The notes beneath the pieces are model-generated. The model worked only from the letters and a program-made list of their open reading frames with translations. It was not told where the DNA came from and ran no database searches. The position numbers were made by a program, and so were the translations under genes. Of a stretch of DNA of 64,000 bases, positions 1 to 8,169 are shown piece by piece. Source of the DNA: Pseudomonadota bacterium (GTDB taxonomy: Bacteria > Pseudomonadota > Alphaproteobacteria > Acetobacterales > Acetobacteraceae); the NCBI GenBank assembly GCA_021845985.1, contig JAJZES010000043.1, forward strand, positions 124,001-188,000, written 5' to 3'. Position 1 is the stretch's first letter. Each line of letters starts with the position of its first letter.

Positions 1-1
1 G

Positions 2-724
2 CTGCTGTCGCCGCTGCCCGCCGTGGCGCAGCCATTGACCGTGTTCGCCGCCGCCAGCCTGACCGAGGCGCTGGCTGATGTGAACCGGCTGTGGCAAGCG
101 GCGGGGCATGCGCCGCTGCGCCTGTCGTTTGCCGCCTCCTCGCTGCTGGCGCGGCAGATCGAACAGGGCGCGCCGGCCGATCTGTTCGCCTCGGCCGATG
201 CCGACTGGATGGACGATGCCGAACGCCACGGCGCCATGGCGCCCGGCACCCGGCGCGACCTGCTCGGCAACACGCTGGTCGTGGTGGTGCCGGCCGCACG
301 CCGCGCCGACGTGACGCTGGCAACCGGCCTCGATCTGGCGGCGCTGCTCGGCCCGGCCGGCCGGCTCGCCGTCGCCGATCCCGACCATGTGCCGGCCGGC
401 CGCTACGCGCAGCAGGCGTTGCAGGCGCTCGGCCTGTGGACGGCGGCGGCGCCGCGCCTTGCCCGCGCCGAGGACGTGCGCGCGGCGCTGCTGCTGGTGG
501 AGCGCGGCGAGGCGCCGGCCGGCATTGTCTATGGCACCGATGCGGCGGTGGCGCCGGGGCTGCGCGTCGCCCTGGTGTTCCCGCCCGACAGCCACCAGCC
601 GATCGTCTATCCGTTCGCCCTGACCCGTCAGGGCGACACCGCCGAGGGCCGGGCGCTGCTGGCTTTCCTCGCTGGTCCGGCGGCGCACGCCGCCTTCATC
701 CGGCGCGGGTTCCGCGCCGAGTAG
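2..724 (+). CDS. modA: Molybdate ABC transporter substrate-binding protein ModA (5' partial)
   Basis: Periplasmic binding protein that captures molybdate or tungstate and delivers it to ModBC. The reading frame is open to the window edge, and the first codons read LLSPLPAVA followed by QPLTVFAAASL. This is the end of a signal peptide joined to the classic ModA mature start, so the true start lies before the window and only its first few residues are missing. An internal GTG at 23 would lose the signal peptide. Further family marks are the FAAASL oxyanion-binding segment, SFAASSLLARQIEQGAPADLFASAD, and the C-terminal AFIRRGFRAE. It ends directly against the stop of the next, convergent gene. 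modB and modC are not in the window. Confidence 0.93.
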   Translation: MLSPLPAVAQPLTVFAAASLTEALADVNRLWQAAGHAPLRLSFAASSLLARQIEQGAPADLFASADADWMDDAERHGAMAPGTRRDLLGNTLVVVVPAARRADVTLATGLDLAALLGPAGRLAVADPDHVPAGRYAQQALQALGLWTAAAPRLARAEDVRAALLLVERGEAPAGIVYGTDAAVAPGLRVALVFPPDSHQPIVYPFALTRQGDTAEGRALLAFLAGPAAHAAFIRRGFRAE

Positions 725-1168
725 TCAATCCCGCTGCGTCGCCTGCGGGGTCTTGGCCGCCTGTTCCAGCAGCCGCACCGCGCCGAGCCGGTCGCCGGCG
801 GAGAGCGCCTGGCGCGCCGCGGCGATCTGCTGGATCAGCGCCTGCTGGCTCGGCTCCCCGGCCTTGGACGGTCGCACCGAGCGGTCGAGCGCCCGGCTTT
901 CCGCCCGCTCCATCGCCTCCTGCGCCTCGCCGGTGCGCCCAGCCGCCAGCGCCCGCACGGCGGCGTCGATGAAGGCGGCGGGCGGGGCGTTGTCATCGAC
1001 CGCCGGCGCCGGGAGTTGCGGCGCCCATTGCGTGCGGGTGTCGCCGGCGCCGATGTTGCTCGCCGCGTCCGAGGACGGTTGCTTGCCGGCGCCATCGCCG
1101 CTTTGCGCCAGGGCCGGCAGCGCGGCGAGGCCGCACAGCACGGGCAGGACAAGGATGGATCGGCGCAT
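725..1168 (-). CDS. Small secreted protein of unknown function
   Basis: A 147-residue protein I do not recognise. It starts with a clear Sec signal peptide (MRRSILVLPVLCGLAALPALAQ, cleavage likely at ALA-Q). The mature part is low-complexity and Ala/Gln-rich, and its helical C-terminus (about residues 70-147) has repeated QQALIQQIAAARQAL-like heptads that may form a coiled coil. An upstream ATG is in frame, but the 1168 start is preceded by GGAGG four bases before the ATG. It is convergent with modA, the two stop codons lying side by side. Confidence 0.75.
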   Translation of the reverse strand: MRRSILVLPVLCGLAALPALAQSGDGAGKQPSSDAASNIGAGDTRTQWAPQLPAPAVDDNAPPAAFIDAAVRALAAGRTGEAQEAMERAESRALDRSVRPSKAGEPSQQALIQQIAAARQALSAGDRLGAVRLLEQAAKTPQATQRD

Positions 1169-1269
1169 GGTGCCTCCGCGCGACATGGGTGCGTGCCGGC
1201 ATACACTGGCACCGTTGCCGCCGCCATGCGCCGCGGCGCATGGCAAATCGCCCGGAAGTTACAGTGGCG

Positions 1270-1647
1270 TCAGCCGTCACCAAGGCGAAACGCATCGGCG
1301 ATCCGTCTGACCCGGCCGGCGGCGTCCACCAGCATGACATCGAAGCGCACCCCGGCCCGCCCCCAATCGGGCTGCGCCGCCAGCAGCGCCTCGGCGGCGG
1401 CAAGCAGCCGGGCGCGCTGCCGGACACCCAGCGCCTCGGCCGCCGCGGTCAGCGTCGGCCGCCGCTTGACCTCGACGATGGCCAGCACGCCGTCGCGCTC
1501 GGCGACGAGATCGAGTTCCCCGGCGCCGGTGCGCAGCCGGCGGGCCAGCAGCGTCCAGCCCTCGGCGGCCAGCGCCGCCGCCGCCGCCGCCTCGGCGGCG
1601 ATGCCGCTGGCCTGGGCGCGCCGGCCCTGCTCGACGCGGCGCCTCAT
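1270..1647 (-). CDS. YraN family (UPF0102) putative endonuclease
   Basis: A 125-residue member of the YraN/UPF0102 family, related to Holliday junction resolvase-type nucleases; the cellular role is not established. The core motif GAGELDLVAERDG...VEVKRR (about residues 41-63) holds the Glu, Asp and Glu-x-Lys typical of the PD-(D/E)XK fold. The family also shows an N-terminal R-x2-G-x2-AE pattern, seen here as RAQASGIAAEA. The start at 1647 overlaps the stop of the ABC ATPase gene (ATGA), so it is the last gene of that minus-strand run. In many proteobacteria yraN sits near the rsmI gene, so this linkage to a peptide transporter is unusual. Confidence 0.88.
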   Translation of the reverse strand: MRRRVEQGRRAQASGIAAEAAAAAALAAEGWTLLARRLRTGAGELDLVAERDGVLAIVEVKRRPTLTAAAEALGVRQRARLLAAAEALLAAQPDWGRAGVRFDVMLVDAAGRVRRIADAFRLGDG

Positions 1648-2351
1648 GCCGCCGCCAACAGCCGCCGCGTCACCGCATGCGCCGGACGGGCAAACACCTC
1701 CGCCGCCGCGCCGGCCTCGACGATGCGGCCATGCTGCATCACCGCGACCGTATCGGCCATGAAGCGGACCACGCCGGGATCGTGGCTGATGAACAGCATG
1801 GTCAGGCCAAGCCGCCGCTGCAGCGCCCGCAGCAAATTGAGCACCTGCGCCTGCACCGAGACATCGAGCGCGCTGGTCGGTTCGTCGCAAACCAGGAAAT
1901 CCGGCTCGCCGGCCAGCGCGCGGGCGATGGCGATGCGCTGCACCTGACCCAGGCTGAACCGATCCGGCCGCCGCGCCGCCACCGCCGGCGGCAGACCGAC
2001 CTGCTCCAGCAACGCCGCCACCCGCGCCGCATGGCCATCGCGCCGCCGGCCGAGGGCGCGCAGCGGCTCGGCGATGCTGGCCCCCACCGGCCAGCGCGGA
2101 TCGAGCGATCCCGCCGGGTCCTGAAACACCATCGCCACCCGGTGCCGCCCAGCGGCGAAGCGCACGCTGCCGCTCTGCGGGCGCAGCAGCCCGGCGGCGA
2201 GCCGCGCCAGCGTCGATTTGCCGCTGCCGCTCTCGCCGACCACCGCCAGCGTGGCCCCGGCCGGCAGCGCGAGCGACACGTCATCGACCGCGCGCGGAGC
2301 CCCGGCGAAGCCGCGCGAGACGTGATCGAGCACCAGCAGCGGCTCAGTCAT
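1644..2351 (-). CDS. Peptide/nickel-type ABC transporter ATP-binding protein (DppF-like)
   Basis: A 235-residue ATPase of the oligopeptide/nickel import family that would energise the two permeases encoded upstream. Walker A GESGSGKST is at about residues 39-47, and Walker B FLVCDEPTSALD is followed by the H-loop FISHD. The signature motif reads FSLGQ instead of LSGGQ, which is an odd substitution in a core position. It lacks the C-terminal Cys-containing oligopeptide domain, as is common in DppF-type subunits. The ATG at 2351 lies inside the end of the partner ATPase gene (8-bp overlap); a longer frame upstream of it is out-of-family sequence. Confidence 0.92.
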   Translation of the reverse strand: MTEPLLVLDHVSRGFAGAPRAVDDVSLALPAGATLAVVGESGSGKSTLARLAAGLLRPQSGSVRFAAGRHRVAMVFQDPAGSLDPRWPVGASIAEPLRALGRRRDGHAARVAALLEQVGLPPAVAARRPDRFSLGQVQRIAIARALAGEPDFLVCDEPTSALDVSVQAQVLNLLRALQRRLGLTMLFISHDPGVVRFMADTVAVMQHGRIVEAGAAAEVFARPAHAVTRRLLAAA

Positions 2352-3270
2352 GGTGCCAGCACGCGGCACCGTGCGGCGGCAAGTCGGGCGCCTCGGCGGC
2401 GCAGCGGGCATCGGCGCGCCCGCAGCGCGGGGCGAAGGCGCAGCCGGTGACGGTCGCGCCCGGCGGCGGCATCGTCCCCTCGATCGCCGGCAGCCGGTCC
2501 GGCCGGTGCAGGATGCCGGGCCGCGCCGCCAGCAGCGCCGCGGTGTAGGGATGCGCCGGCGCCCGCAGCAGCGCCGCCGTCGCGCCGGTCTCGACGATGC
2601 GCCCGGCATACATCACCGCGACGCGGTCGGCGGCGGCGGCGACGCTGGCGATGTCGTGGGAAATCAGCAGCACCGCCGTCCCCTGCCCGGTCGCCAGCCG
2701 GCGCAGCAGCGCCGCCACCTGGCCGCGCAGCGACACGTCCAGCGCCGTCGTCGGCTCGTCGGCGATCAGCAGCGCCGGGCGCGGCGCCAGCGCCAGGGCA
2801 ATCGCCACACGCTGACGCATGCCCCCCGACAGCTCGTGCGGCCAGGCCCGCGCGCGCGCCGCCGGAATGCCGACCTGCGCCAGCCACTCCGCCGCCTGCC
2901 GGCGCGCCCGCGGGCGCGAGGCGGCGTGATGCACGCGCAGCGTCTCGACGAGCTGGTCGCCGATGCGCGCCAGCGGGTCGAGCGCCGCCAGCGGGTCCTG
3001 AAACACCGCGCCGATGCGCCGCCCGCGCAGCCGCCGCCAACCCGGCTCGGCCAGCCGCTCCAGCGCCACGCCGGCGAACTCGAGCCGCCCGCCGGCCAGC
3101 CGCGCCCCCTCCGGCAGCAGGCCGATCAGCGCGGCCCCGGTCAGCGACTTGCCGGCGCCGCTCTCGCCGACCAGCGCCAGCACCTCGCCGCGATCGAGCG
3201 TGAACGACACCTGATCGACGGCGCGGCCCGCTGCCACCGCGATCGACAGGCCGGTTACGCTGAGCAGCAT
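2344..3270 (-). CDS. Peptide/nickel-type ABC transporter ATP-binding protein (DppD-like)
   Basis: A 308-residue ATPase of the dipeptide/oligopeptide/nickel importer family. It has Walker A GESGAGKS, the signature LSGGMRQR, Walker B LLIADEPTTALD and H-loop LISHD. At the C-terminus is the oligopeptide-transporter domain with GCAFAPRCGRA and a later Cys, typical of DppD/OppD subunits, which can carry an iron-sulfur cluster. The start at 3270 overlaps the permease stop (TGATG). Earlier in-frame ATGs would run into the permease gene and encode non-family sequence. Confidence 0.94.
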   Translation of the reverse strand: MLLSVTGLSIAVAAGRAVDQVSFTLDRGEVLALVGESGAGKSLTGAALIGLLPEGARLAGGRLEFAGVALERLAEPGWRRLRGRRIGAVFQDPLAALDPLARIGDQLVETLRVHHAASRPRARRQAAEWLAQVGIPAARARAWPHELSGGMRQRVAIALALAPRPALLIADEPTTALDVSLRGQVAALLRRLATGQGTAVLLISHDIASVAAAADRVAVMYAGRIVETGATAALLRAPAHPYTAALLAARPGILHRPDRLPAIEGTMPPPGATVTGCAFAPRCGRADARCAAEAPDLPPHGAACWHHD

Positions 3271-4100
3271 CAGCGCCGCGCCGCGCGCAGTGCATCGCCC
3301 AGCAGATTGACCGCCAGCACCGGCACAGCCAGCGCCAGCGCCGGGAACACCACCGTCCACCACTGGCCCGACAGCACATACTCGGTGCCGACCCGGATCA
3401 GCGTGCCGAGCGACGGCCGCGTCGGCGGCAGACCGACGCCGAGGAAGGACAACGTCGCCTCATCCAGCACGGCGAGGCCGAGGCTGAGGGTGAACAGCAC
3501 GCCGGCCGGGCCGAGCGCGTTCGGCGCCACATGGGCGAACAGGATGCGCCCGCCGCCGACCCCGGCCAGCCGCGCCGCCGCGACATAATCCCGCCCGCGC
3601 GCCAGCCGCGCCGCGCCGCGCACGACGCGGGCGAATTGCGGCCAGCGCCCCAGCCCGATGGCCAGCACCAGAACCGGCACGGCCAGCGCCTCGGCCCGCC
3701 CGCGCGCCAGCAGCGCGCGCGCCGCGCCGTCGATCAGCAGCGCCACCAGCACCGCCGGAAAAGCCAACTGCGCATCCGCCAGCCGCATCAGCAGCGCATC
3801 GGTCCAGCCGCCGGCATAGCCCGCCACCAGCCCCGCCGGCATGCCGAGCAGCGCCGCCAGCCCGACCGCCAGCCCGCCGACCAGGAACGACAGCCGCGCG
3901 CCATAGAGAATGGCGGACAGCACGTCCCGCCCCTGCCCGTCGCTGCCGAGCGGGAAGCCGGGCGAGCCGGGCGGCAGCAGACTGTCCATCAGGTCGAGAT
4001 GGGCGAGGTCGAACGGGTTCTGCGCCGCCAGCAGCGGCGCCGCGGCGGCGGCGAGCACGGCGGCGAGCAGCACCGCGCCGGCCACCCGCCCGCCGGTCAT
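3270..4100 (-). CDS. Peptide/nickel-type ABC transporter permease (DppC-like)
   Basis: A 276-residue inner-membrane permease with about six transmembrane helices. The N-terminal helix is followed by the DppC-type periplasmic stretch ending in FPLGSDGQGRDVLSAILYG. The EAA loop is recognisable as YVAAARLAGVGGGRILFAHVAP, and the C-terminal part has LDEATLSFLGVGLPP, diagnostic for the DppC/NikC group. It overlaps the partner permease by 4 bp (ATGA). No substrate-binding protein gene is next to the cluster, so the substrate cannot be named; nickel or dipeptide are both possible. Confidence 0.93.
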   Translation of the reverse strand: MTGGRVAGAVLLAAVLAAAAAPLLAAQNPFDLAHLDLMDSLLPPGSPGFPLGSDGQGRDVLSAILYGARLSFLVGGLAVGLAALLGMPAGLVAGYAGGWTDALLMRLADAQLAFPAVLVALLIDGAARALLARGRAEALAVPVLVLAIGLGRWPQFARVVRGAARLARGRDYVAAARLAGVGGGRILFAHVAPNALGPAGVLFTLSLGLAVLDEATLSFLGVGLPPTRPSLGTLIRVGTEYVLSGQWWTVVFPALALAVPVLAVNLLGDALRAARR

Positions 4101-5065
4101 CCGCCGCGCCCCTGGCGCAGCCGCGGATCAACCGCCAGCGCCAGCAGATCGGCGAGCAGGCTGAGCGCCACGAACAGCACCGAAGTCAGCACCAGATAAG
4201 CGGTCATCACCGGCACGTCGGCGGCGGCGATCGACTGCACCAGCAGCAGGCCGATGCCCGGCCACTGAAACACCTGCTCGGTGACGATGGAGAAGGCGAC
4301 GAGCAGGCCGAGCTGCATGCCGAACGCCGCCAGCACCGGCACCAGCGCGTGGCGCAGCGCATGACGGCGGATCAGCCGCGGCGGCAGACCGCGGGCGCGG
4401 GCGAAGCGGACATGGCCGCTGGCCAAAGCCCCGCGCATGCCATCCGCCACCAGCCGCAGCAGCAGCGCCGCCTGAAAGGCGCCCAGCGTCAGCGCCGGCA
4501 GGATCAGCGCCAGCCGGCCGCTGCCGGTCAGCAGCCCGGTGCTCCAGCCGCCCAGCGCCACCACCTCGCCGCGGCCGAAACTCGGCAGCCAGCGCAGCGT
4601 CGCGGCGAACAGCAGGATCAGCAGCGTGCCGGTCAGGAAGGTCGGCAGCGACACGCCGAGCAGCGAGACCGCCATCACCGCGCGCGCCGCCAGCCCGCGC
4701 GGGTGCAGCGCCGCCAGCATGCCGGCCGGGATGCCGGCGGCGAGCGCGACCAGGAACGCGGCGCCGGCGAGTTCCACGGTCGCCGGCAGCCGCTCCAGCA
4801 GCAGCGCGCCGACCGGACGCGCGAGCCGGATGCTGAAGCCGAAATCGCCGTGCAGCGCCGCCCACAGGAAGCGCAGATATTGCTCGGGCAGCGGCGCATC
4901 GAGACCCAGCCGCGCCGCCGCCGCCGCCCGCTGCGCCGCGCTCGCGTCGAGGCCGAGCGCGGCCAGCGGATCGCCCGCCACCTGGCCCAGCGCGAAGGCC
5001 GCGGCGGCACTGATCAGCAGCACCGGCACCGCCTCCAGCAGCCGCGTCAACAGCAGCCGGGACAT
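4097..5065 (-). CDS. Peptide/nickel-type ABC transporter permease (DppB-like)
   Basis: A 322-residue inner-membrane permease of the DppB/NikB type. It shows the N-terminal helix MSRLLLTRLLEAVPVLL, the family segment LGLDAPLPEQYLRFL, several hydrophobic helices, and an EAA-like loop with HVRFARARGLPPRLIRRHALRHALVP. The C-terminal VTEQVFQWPGIGLLL is also diagnostic. I chose the ATG at 5065 because the family begins at MxRxLLxRLL; a longer in-frame start would prepend 15 basic residues. It lies 5 bp downstream of the AI-2E-type gene, so the two are probably cotranscribed. Confidence 0.93.
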   Translation of the reverse strand: MSRLLLTRLLEAVPVLLISAAAAFALGQVAGDPLAALGLDASAAQRAAAAARLGLDAPLPEQYLRFLWAALHGDFGFSIRLARPVGALLLERLPATVELAGAAFLVALAAGIPAGMLAALHPRGLAARAVMAVSLLGVSLPTFLTGTLLILLFAATLRWLPSFGRGEVVALGGWSTGLLTGSGRLALILPALTLGAFQAALLLRLVADGMRGALASGHVRFARARGLPPRLIRRHALRHALVPVLAAFGMQLGLLVAFSIVTEQVFQWPGIGLLLVQSIAAADVPVMTAYLVLTSVLFVALSLLADLLALAVDPRLRQGRGG

Positions 5066-5070
5066 TGGCG

Positions 5071-6120
5071 CTAGGCCTCGGGGATGACGACGGCGTTCGG
5101 CTCGGCCCATTCACGGACCAGGGTGAAACCGACGCCGAGCAGCACCGGGCCGACGAACACGCCGAGCAGCCCGAACGACAGGGCGCCGCCGAGCACGCCG
5201 AGCATGGTCAGCAGGAACGGCAGTTGCGCACCACGGGCGATGAAATACGGGCGGATCACCGAATCGGCGCCGCTGACGAAGACGAGGCCGTAGCCGAACA
5301 GCAGCAGGCCGGGCCACAGATGCCCGGCGCTGAGCAGCCACAGCGCCGAGGGCAGCCAGACCACCGGCGCGCCGACCGGCAGCACCGACAGCGCGCCGGC
5401 GATGACGCCGAGCAGCAGCGGCCGTGGCACCCCGGCGCCCCACAGCCCGAACGTGGTCAGAATGCCCTGCATGACCGCGGTGCCGAGAATGCCATAGACG
5501 ACACCGCGCACGGTGCCGCCGGTGACGGCGATCAGCCGCGGCGCGCGCGGCCCGGCGATGCGGCCGAGCAGCGCGGTCAGCACCTCGGCGAAACGGTCGC
5601 CGGCCGAATAGAAGAAAAACGCGACGATCAGCGCCAGCACGAACAGCAGCACGCCATTGGCCAGCCCGAGCAGCAGCGACAGGCCGAACTCGGCGACCAT
5701 GCCGAAATAAGGCTTGAACGCCGATACCATGGCGGTGAGGTCGGCGGCCCAGGTGTTCCAGATGGCGGCGAACACCGGCCCGACCAGCGGCACCGTGCCG
5801 AGCCAGGGCGGCGCCTGCGGCAGTCCGGCGGCCAGCCCGTCCTGGATCAGCAGGCGCAGATGCTTGGCGTCGTCGGCGCCGCTCGGCGCCGCCAGCGCCA
5901 GCGGCAGCACCACCACGACGGCGACGATCAGCACCATCACCAGCGCCGCGCCGGTACGCCCGAGCCGCAGCCGCAGCCGCAGCCACTCATACAGCGGCCA
6001 GGTGGTGAAGGTGAGGATGCCCGCCCACAGGATGGCCGAGAAGAACGGATACAGCACTTGCATGCAGCCGACGGCGATGCCGCCGAGCAGCAGGGACATC
6101 AGGAGTTTTTCAGCCGTCAT
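5071..6120 (-). CDS. AI-2E family transporter (YdiK/PerM-like membrane protein)
   Basis: A 349-residue polytopic membrane protein of the AI-2E transporter family, whose members are linked to autoinducer export, Na+/H+ antiport or other efflux; the substrate here is unknown. The layout is typical: two to three N-terminal helices, a long amphipathic middle region (about residues 75-150), then clustered helices with GTVRGVVYGILGTAVMQGIL, LPVGAPVVWLPSALWLL, FVSGADSVIRPYFI and LGVLGGALSFGLLGVFVGPVLL, all family hallmarks. The start is uncertain: the ATG at 6120 fits family length, while 6171 would add 17 residues with no clear ribosome-binding site. It precedes the ABC permease operon on the same strand. 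Confidence 0.9.
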   Translation of the reverse strand: MTAEKLLMSLLLGGIAVGCMQVLYPFFSAILWAGILTFTTWPLYEWLRLRLRLGRTGAALVMVLIVAVVVVLPLALAAPSGADDAKHLRLLIQDGLAAGLPQAPPWLGTVPLVGPVFAAIWNTWAADLTAMVSAFKPYFGMVAEFGLSLLLGLANGVLLFVLALIVAFFFYSAGDRFAEVLTALLGRIAGPRAPRLIAVTGGTVRGVVYGILGTAVMQGILTTFGLWGAGVPRPLLLGVIAGALSVLPVGAPVVWLPSALWLLSAGHLWPGLLLFGYGLVFVSGADSVIRPYFIARGAQLPFLLTMLGVLGGALSFGLLGVFVGPVLLGVGFTLVREWAEPNAVVIPEA

Positions 6121-6202
6121 GGAAAAAGCTGCGATCCCCCGGCCGGCCGCTGCGACAGGCCGGCGCGCCACCGCGTCGTATCGGTCATGCCGGGCGGTGC
6201 GG

Positions 6203-7534
6203 TCAATGCAGCTTGACGCTCGGCTCGGGCCGCTGCGACAGGCCGCTGATCAGCGTCCGCCACGCCACCGCCCGGCCGCCATGCAGCGCCGCCTGATGCA
6301 TCTTATAGAGCGAGCGATACATCAGCCGGGCGAACAACCCCTCAATGAACATGCTGCGGCCGACCAGGAAGCCCATCAGGCTGCCGACGGTGCTGTAGCG
6401 GCCGAGCGACACCAGCGAGCCGAAATCGCGGTAGGTGAACATCTCCGGCGCCAGCCCGTCGATCAGCCGCGGCAATTGCCGGGCGAGATGGGAAGCCTGC
6501 TGGTGCGCCGCCTGCGCCCGCGGCGGCACCGGCTGGGCAAAGCCGGCGCGCGGGCAGGCGGCGCAGTCGCCGATGGCAAAGATCGCCGGGTCGCGGGTGG
6601 TCTGCAGCGTCGGCAGCACGACGAGCTGGTTGATCCGGTTGCTCTCCAGCCCGTCCAGTGCGTGCAGCACATCGGGCGCCTTGACCCCGGCCGACCAGAC
6701 GACGAGTTCCGAGGCGATGACCTCCCCACCCTCCAGCACGACGCCATCGGCGCGCACCTCGGCGACGCGGGCGCCGGTGCGCACCTCGACGCCAAGCTCG
6801 CTGAGCAGCGCCCGCGTCGCCTCGGCAATGCGCTCGGGCAGCGCCGGCAGGATGCGCGGCGCCGCCTCGATCAGCACGATATGGATGTCGCGGTCCGGCT
6901 TGATGCGGTCGAGGCCGTAGGCGACGACGGCGCGCACCGTGCGGTGCAGTTCGGCGGCGAGTTCGGTGCCGGTGGCGCCGGCGCCGATGACGGCGACGTG
7001 CAACTGGCCGGGACGGACCGGCGTGTCCTGAGTATTGGCGCGCAGACAGGCGTTGATCAGCCGGCGGTTGAAGCGCGTCGCCTGCGCCGGCGTATCCAGC
7101 GGCACGGCATGCTCGCGCACGCCGGGGGTGGCGAAATCATTGGTGACGCTGCCGATGGCGATGACCAGCCTGTCATAGCCGAGGCTGCTCGGCGGGGTGA
7201 TCTGGCGCCCCTCCTCATCCACCGTGGCGGCAAGATGGATGCGGCGGGCGGCGCGGTCGAGGCCGGTGAATTCGCCGTAGCGGTAGGAGAAATGATGCCA
7301 GTGCGCCTGCGCCAGATAGTTCAGCTCGTGCTGCGCGCGATCGAGACTGCCGGCGGCGACGGCGTGCAGCAGCGGCTTCCACAAATGGGTGCGGCCGCGC
7401 TCGACCAGGGTGATGCGCGCCCGCCCACGCCGGCCGAGCGTCTCGCCCAGCCGCGTGACCAGTTCCAGCCCGGCGGCACCGCCGCCGACGACGACGATAT
7501 GATGTGGTCCACCCGCCTGCGCAACATCGTCCAT
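6203..7534 (-). CDS. Type II NADH:quinone oxidoreductase (NDH-2 family)
   Basis: A 443-residue flavoprotein of the NDH-2 family, which passes electrons from NADH to quinone without pumping protons, at the inner face of the cytoplasmic membrane. The FAD Rossmann motif VVVGGGAAGLE is at about residues 14-24, the NADH motif VIGAGATGTELA near 195, and the second FAD contact AIGDCAACP near 345. The C-terminal part SMFIEGLFARLMYRSLYKMH is amphipathic and matches the membrane anchor of the family. The next gene upstream on this strand is a pseudogene fragment. The substrate call rests on overall family pattern. Confidence 0.9.
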   Translation of the reverse strand: MDDVAQAGGPHHIVVVGGGAAGLELVTRLGETLGRRGRARITLVERGRTHLWKPLLHAVAAGSLDRAQHELNYLAQAHWHHFSYRYGEFTGLDRAARRIHLAATVDEEGRQITPPSSLGYDRLVIAIGSVTNDFATPGVREHAVPLDTPAQATRFNRRLINACLRANTQDTPVRPGQLHVAVIGAGATGTELAAELHRTVRAVVAYGLDRIKPDRDIHIVLIEAAPRILPALPERIAEATRALLSELGVEVRTGARVAEVRADGVVLEGGEVIASELVVWSAGVKAPDVLHALDGLESNRINQLVVLPTLQTTRDPAIFAIGDCAACPRAGFAQPVPPRAQAAHQQASHLARQLPRLIDGLAPEMFTYRDFGSLVSLGRYSTVGSLMGFLVGRSMFIEGLFARLMYRSLYKMHQAALHGGRAVAWRTLISGLSQRPEPSVKLH

Positions 7535-7588
7535 CGCTGTCCCCCGCTGCCACGATCGACGGTTTGCCGCCGACGCGCAACGGGTGAA

Positions 7589-8015
7589 TCACGGCGGCGG
7601 CGGAGCGGCGCAGAACGGCGCTGGGCAATTGAGATGATGCGCCCCCCAGGGTTCGGTGACTGGACCAAACGCCAACTGCCGATACGCGAACAGCAGTAGA
7701 AGCGCGACAACGACTGATACATCGCTGGCAATCGCCACCCAGCGGAAGGCCGGCTTGGCAGAGTCGCACGCGATCCGAAGAGCACCAAGCAGGCCGGTGA
7801 ATTCCAGCAGCGGATAGAACTCCACACGGTAGCGAAAGGTCATGTAGGTGGCGCAGAGCAGCAGGGCCGGGGCGACGAACAAGCCGCCGACGATGGCGAC
7901 CGCGCCGGCGCGGTCGAAGCCGGGCGTCGTATTCCGGCGGAACAGGCCGTGCAGCCCGACGGCACCCAGGCCAATGAGGGCGCAATTGGAACGAGCCCGG
8001 CTGCCACCAGTGAGC
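7589..8015 (-). pseudogene. 3' fragment of a polytopic membrane protein gene (partial duplicate of the next gene)
   Basis: The frame ending at 7589 encodes about 130 residues that closely match the C-terminus of the intact membrane protein at 8170-9669. Shared segments are YRVEFYPLLEF, LLLFAYRQ and TEPWGAHHL, followed by a Cys-Pro/Phe-Cys ending in both. Toward 8015 similarity continues only after a frame change (QPGSF in one frame, NCALIGLGAVG in another), and nothing earlier in the gene is present. It is therefore a truncated, frameshifted copy lying in tandem with its paralogue. A longer open frame reaching 8356 exists, but its N-terminal half is out-of-frame sequence. Confidence 0.75.
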
Positions 8016-8169
8016 AACGTTGCGCAGGCGCCAGCGTGTGACTGTGGGGGACAGCAGTGAACCGGAAACGGTCGCTCCCGCACCGTGGTAGACGGCCACG
8101 GGACGGGCTGCATCGCCTCTCCAGTTTGCCTTCGCGGCATTGGAGCGTTGGTCCGAACCCAGGGACGGG

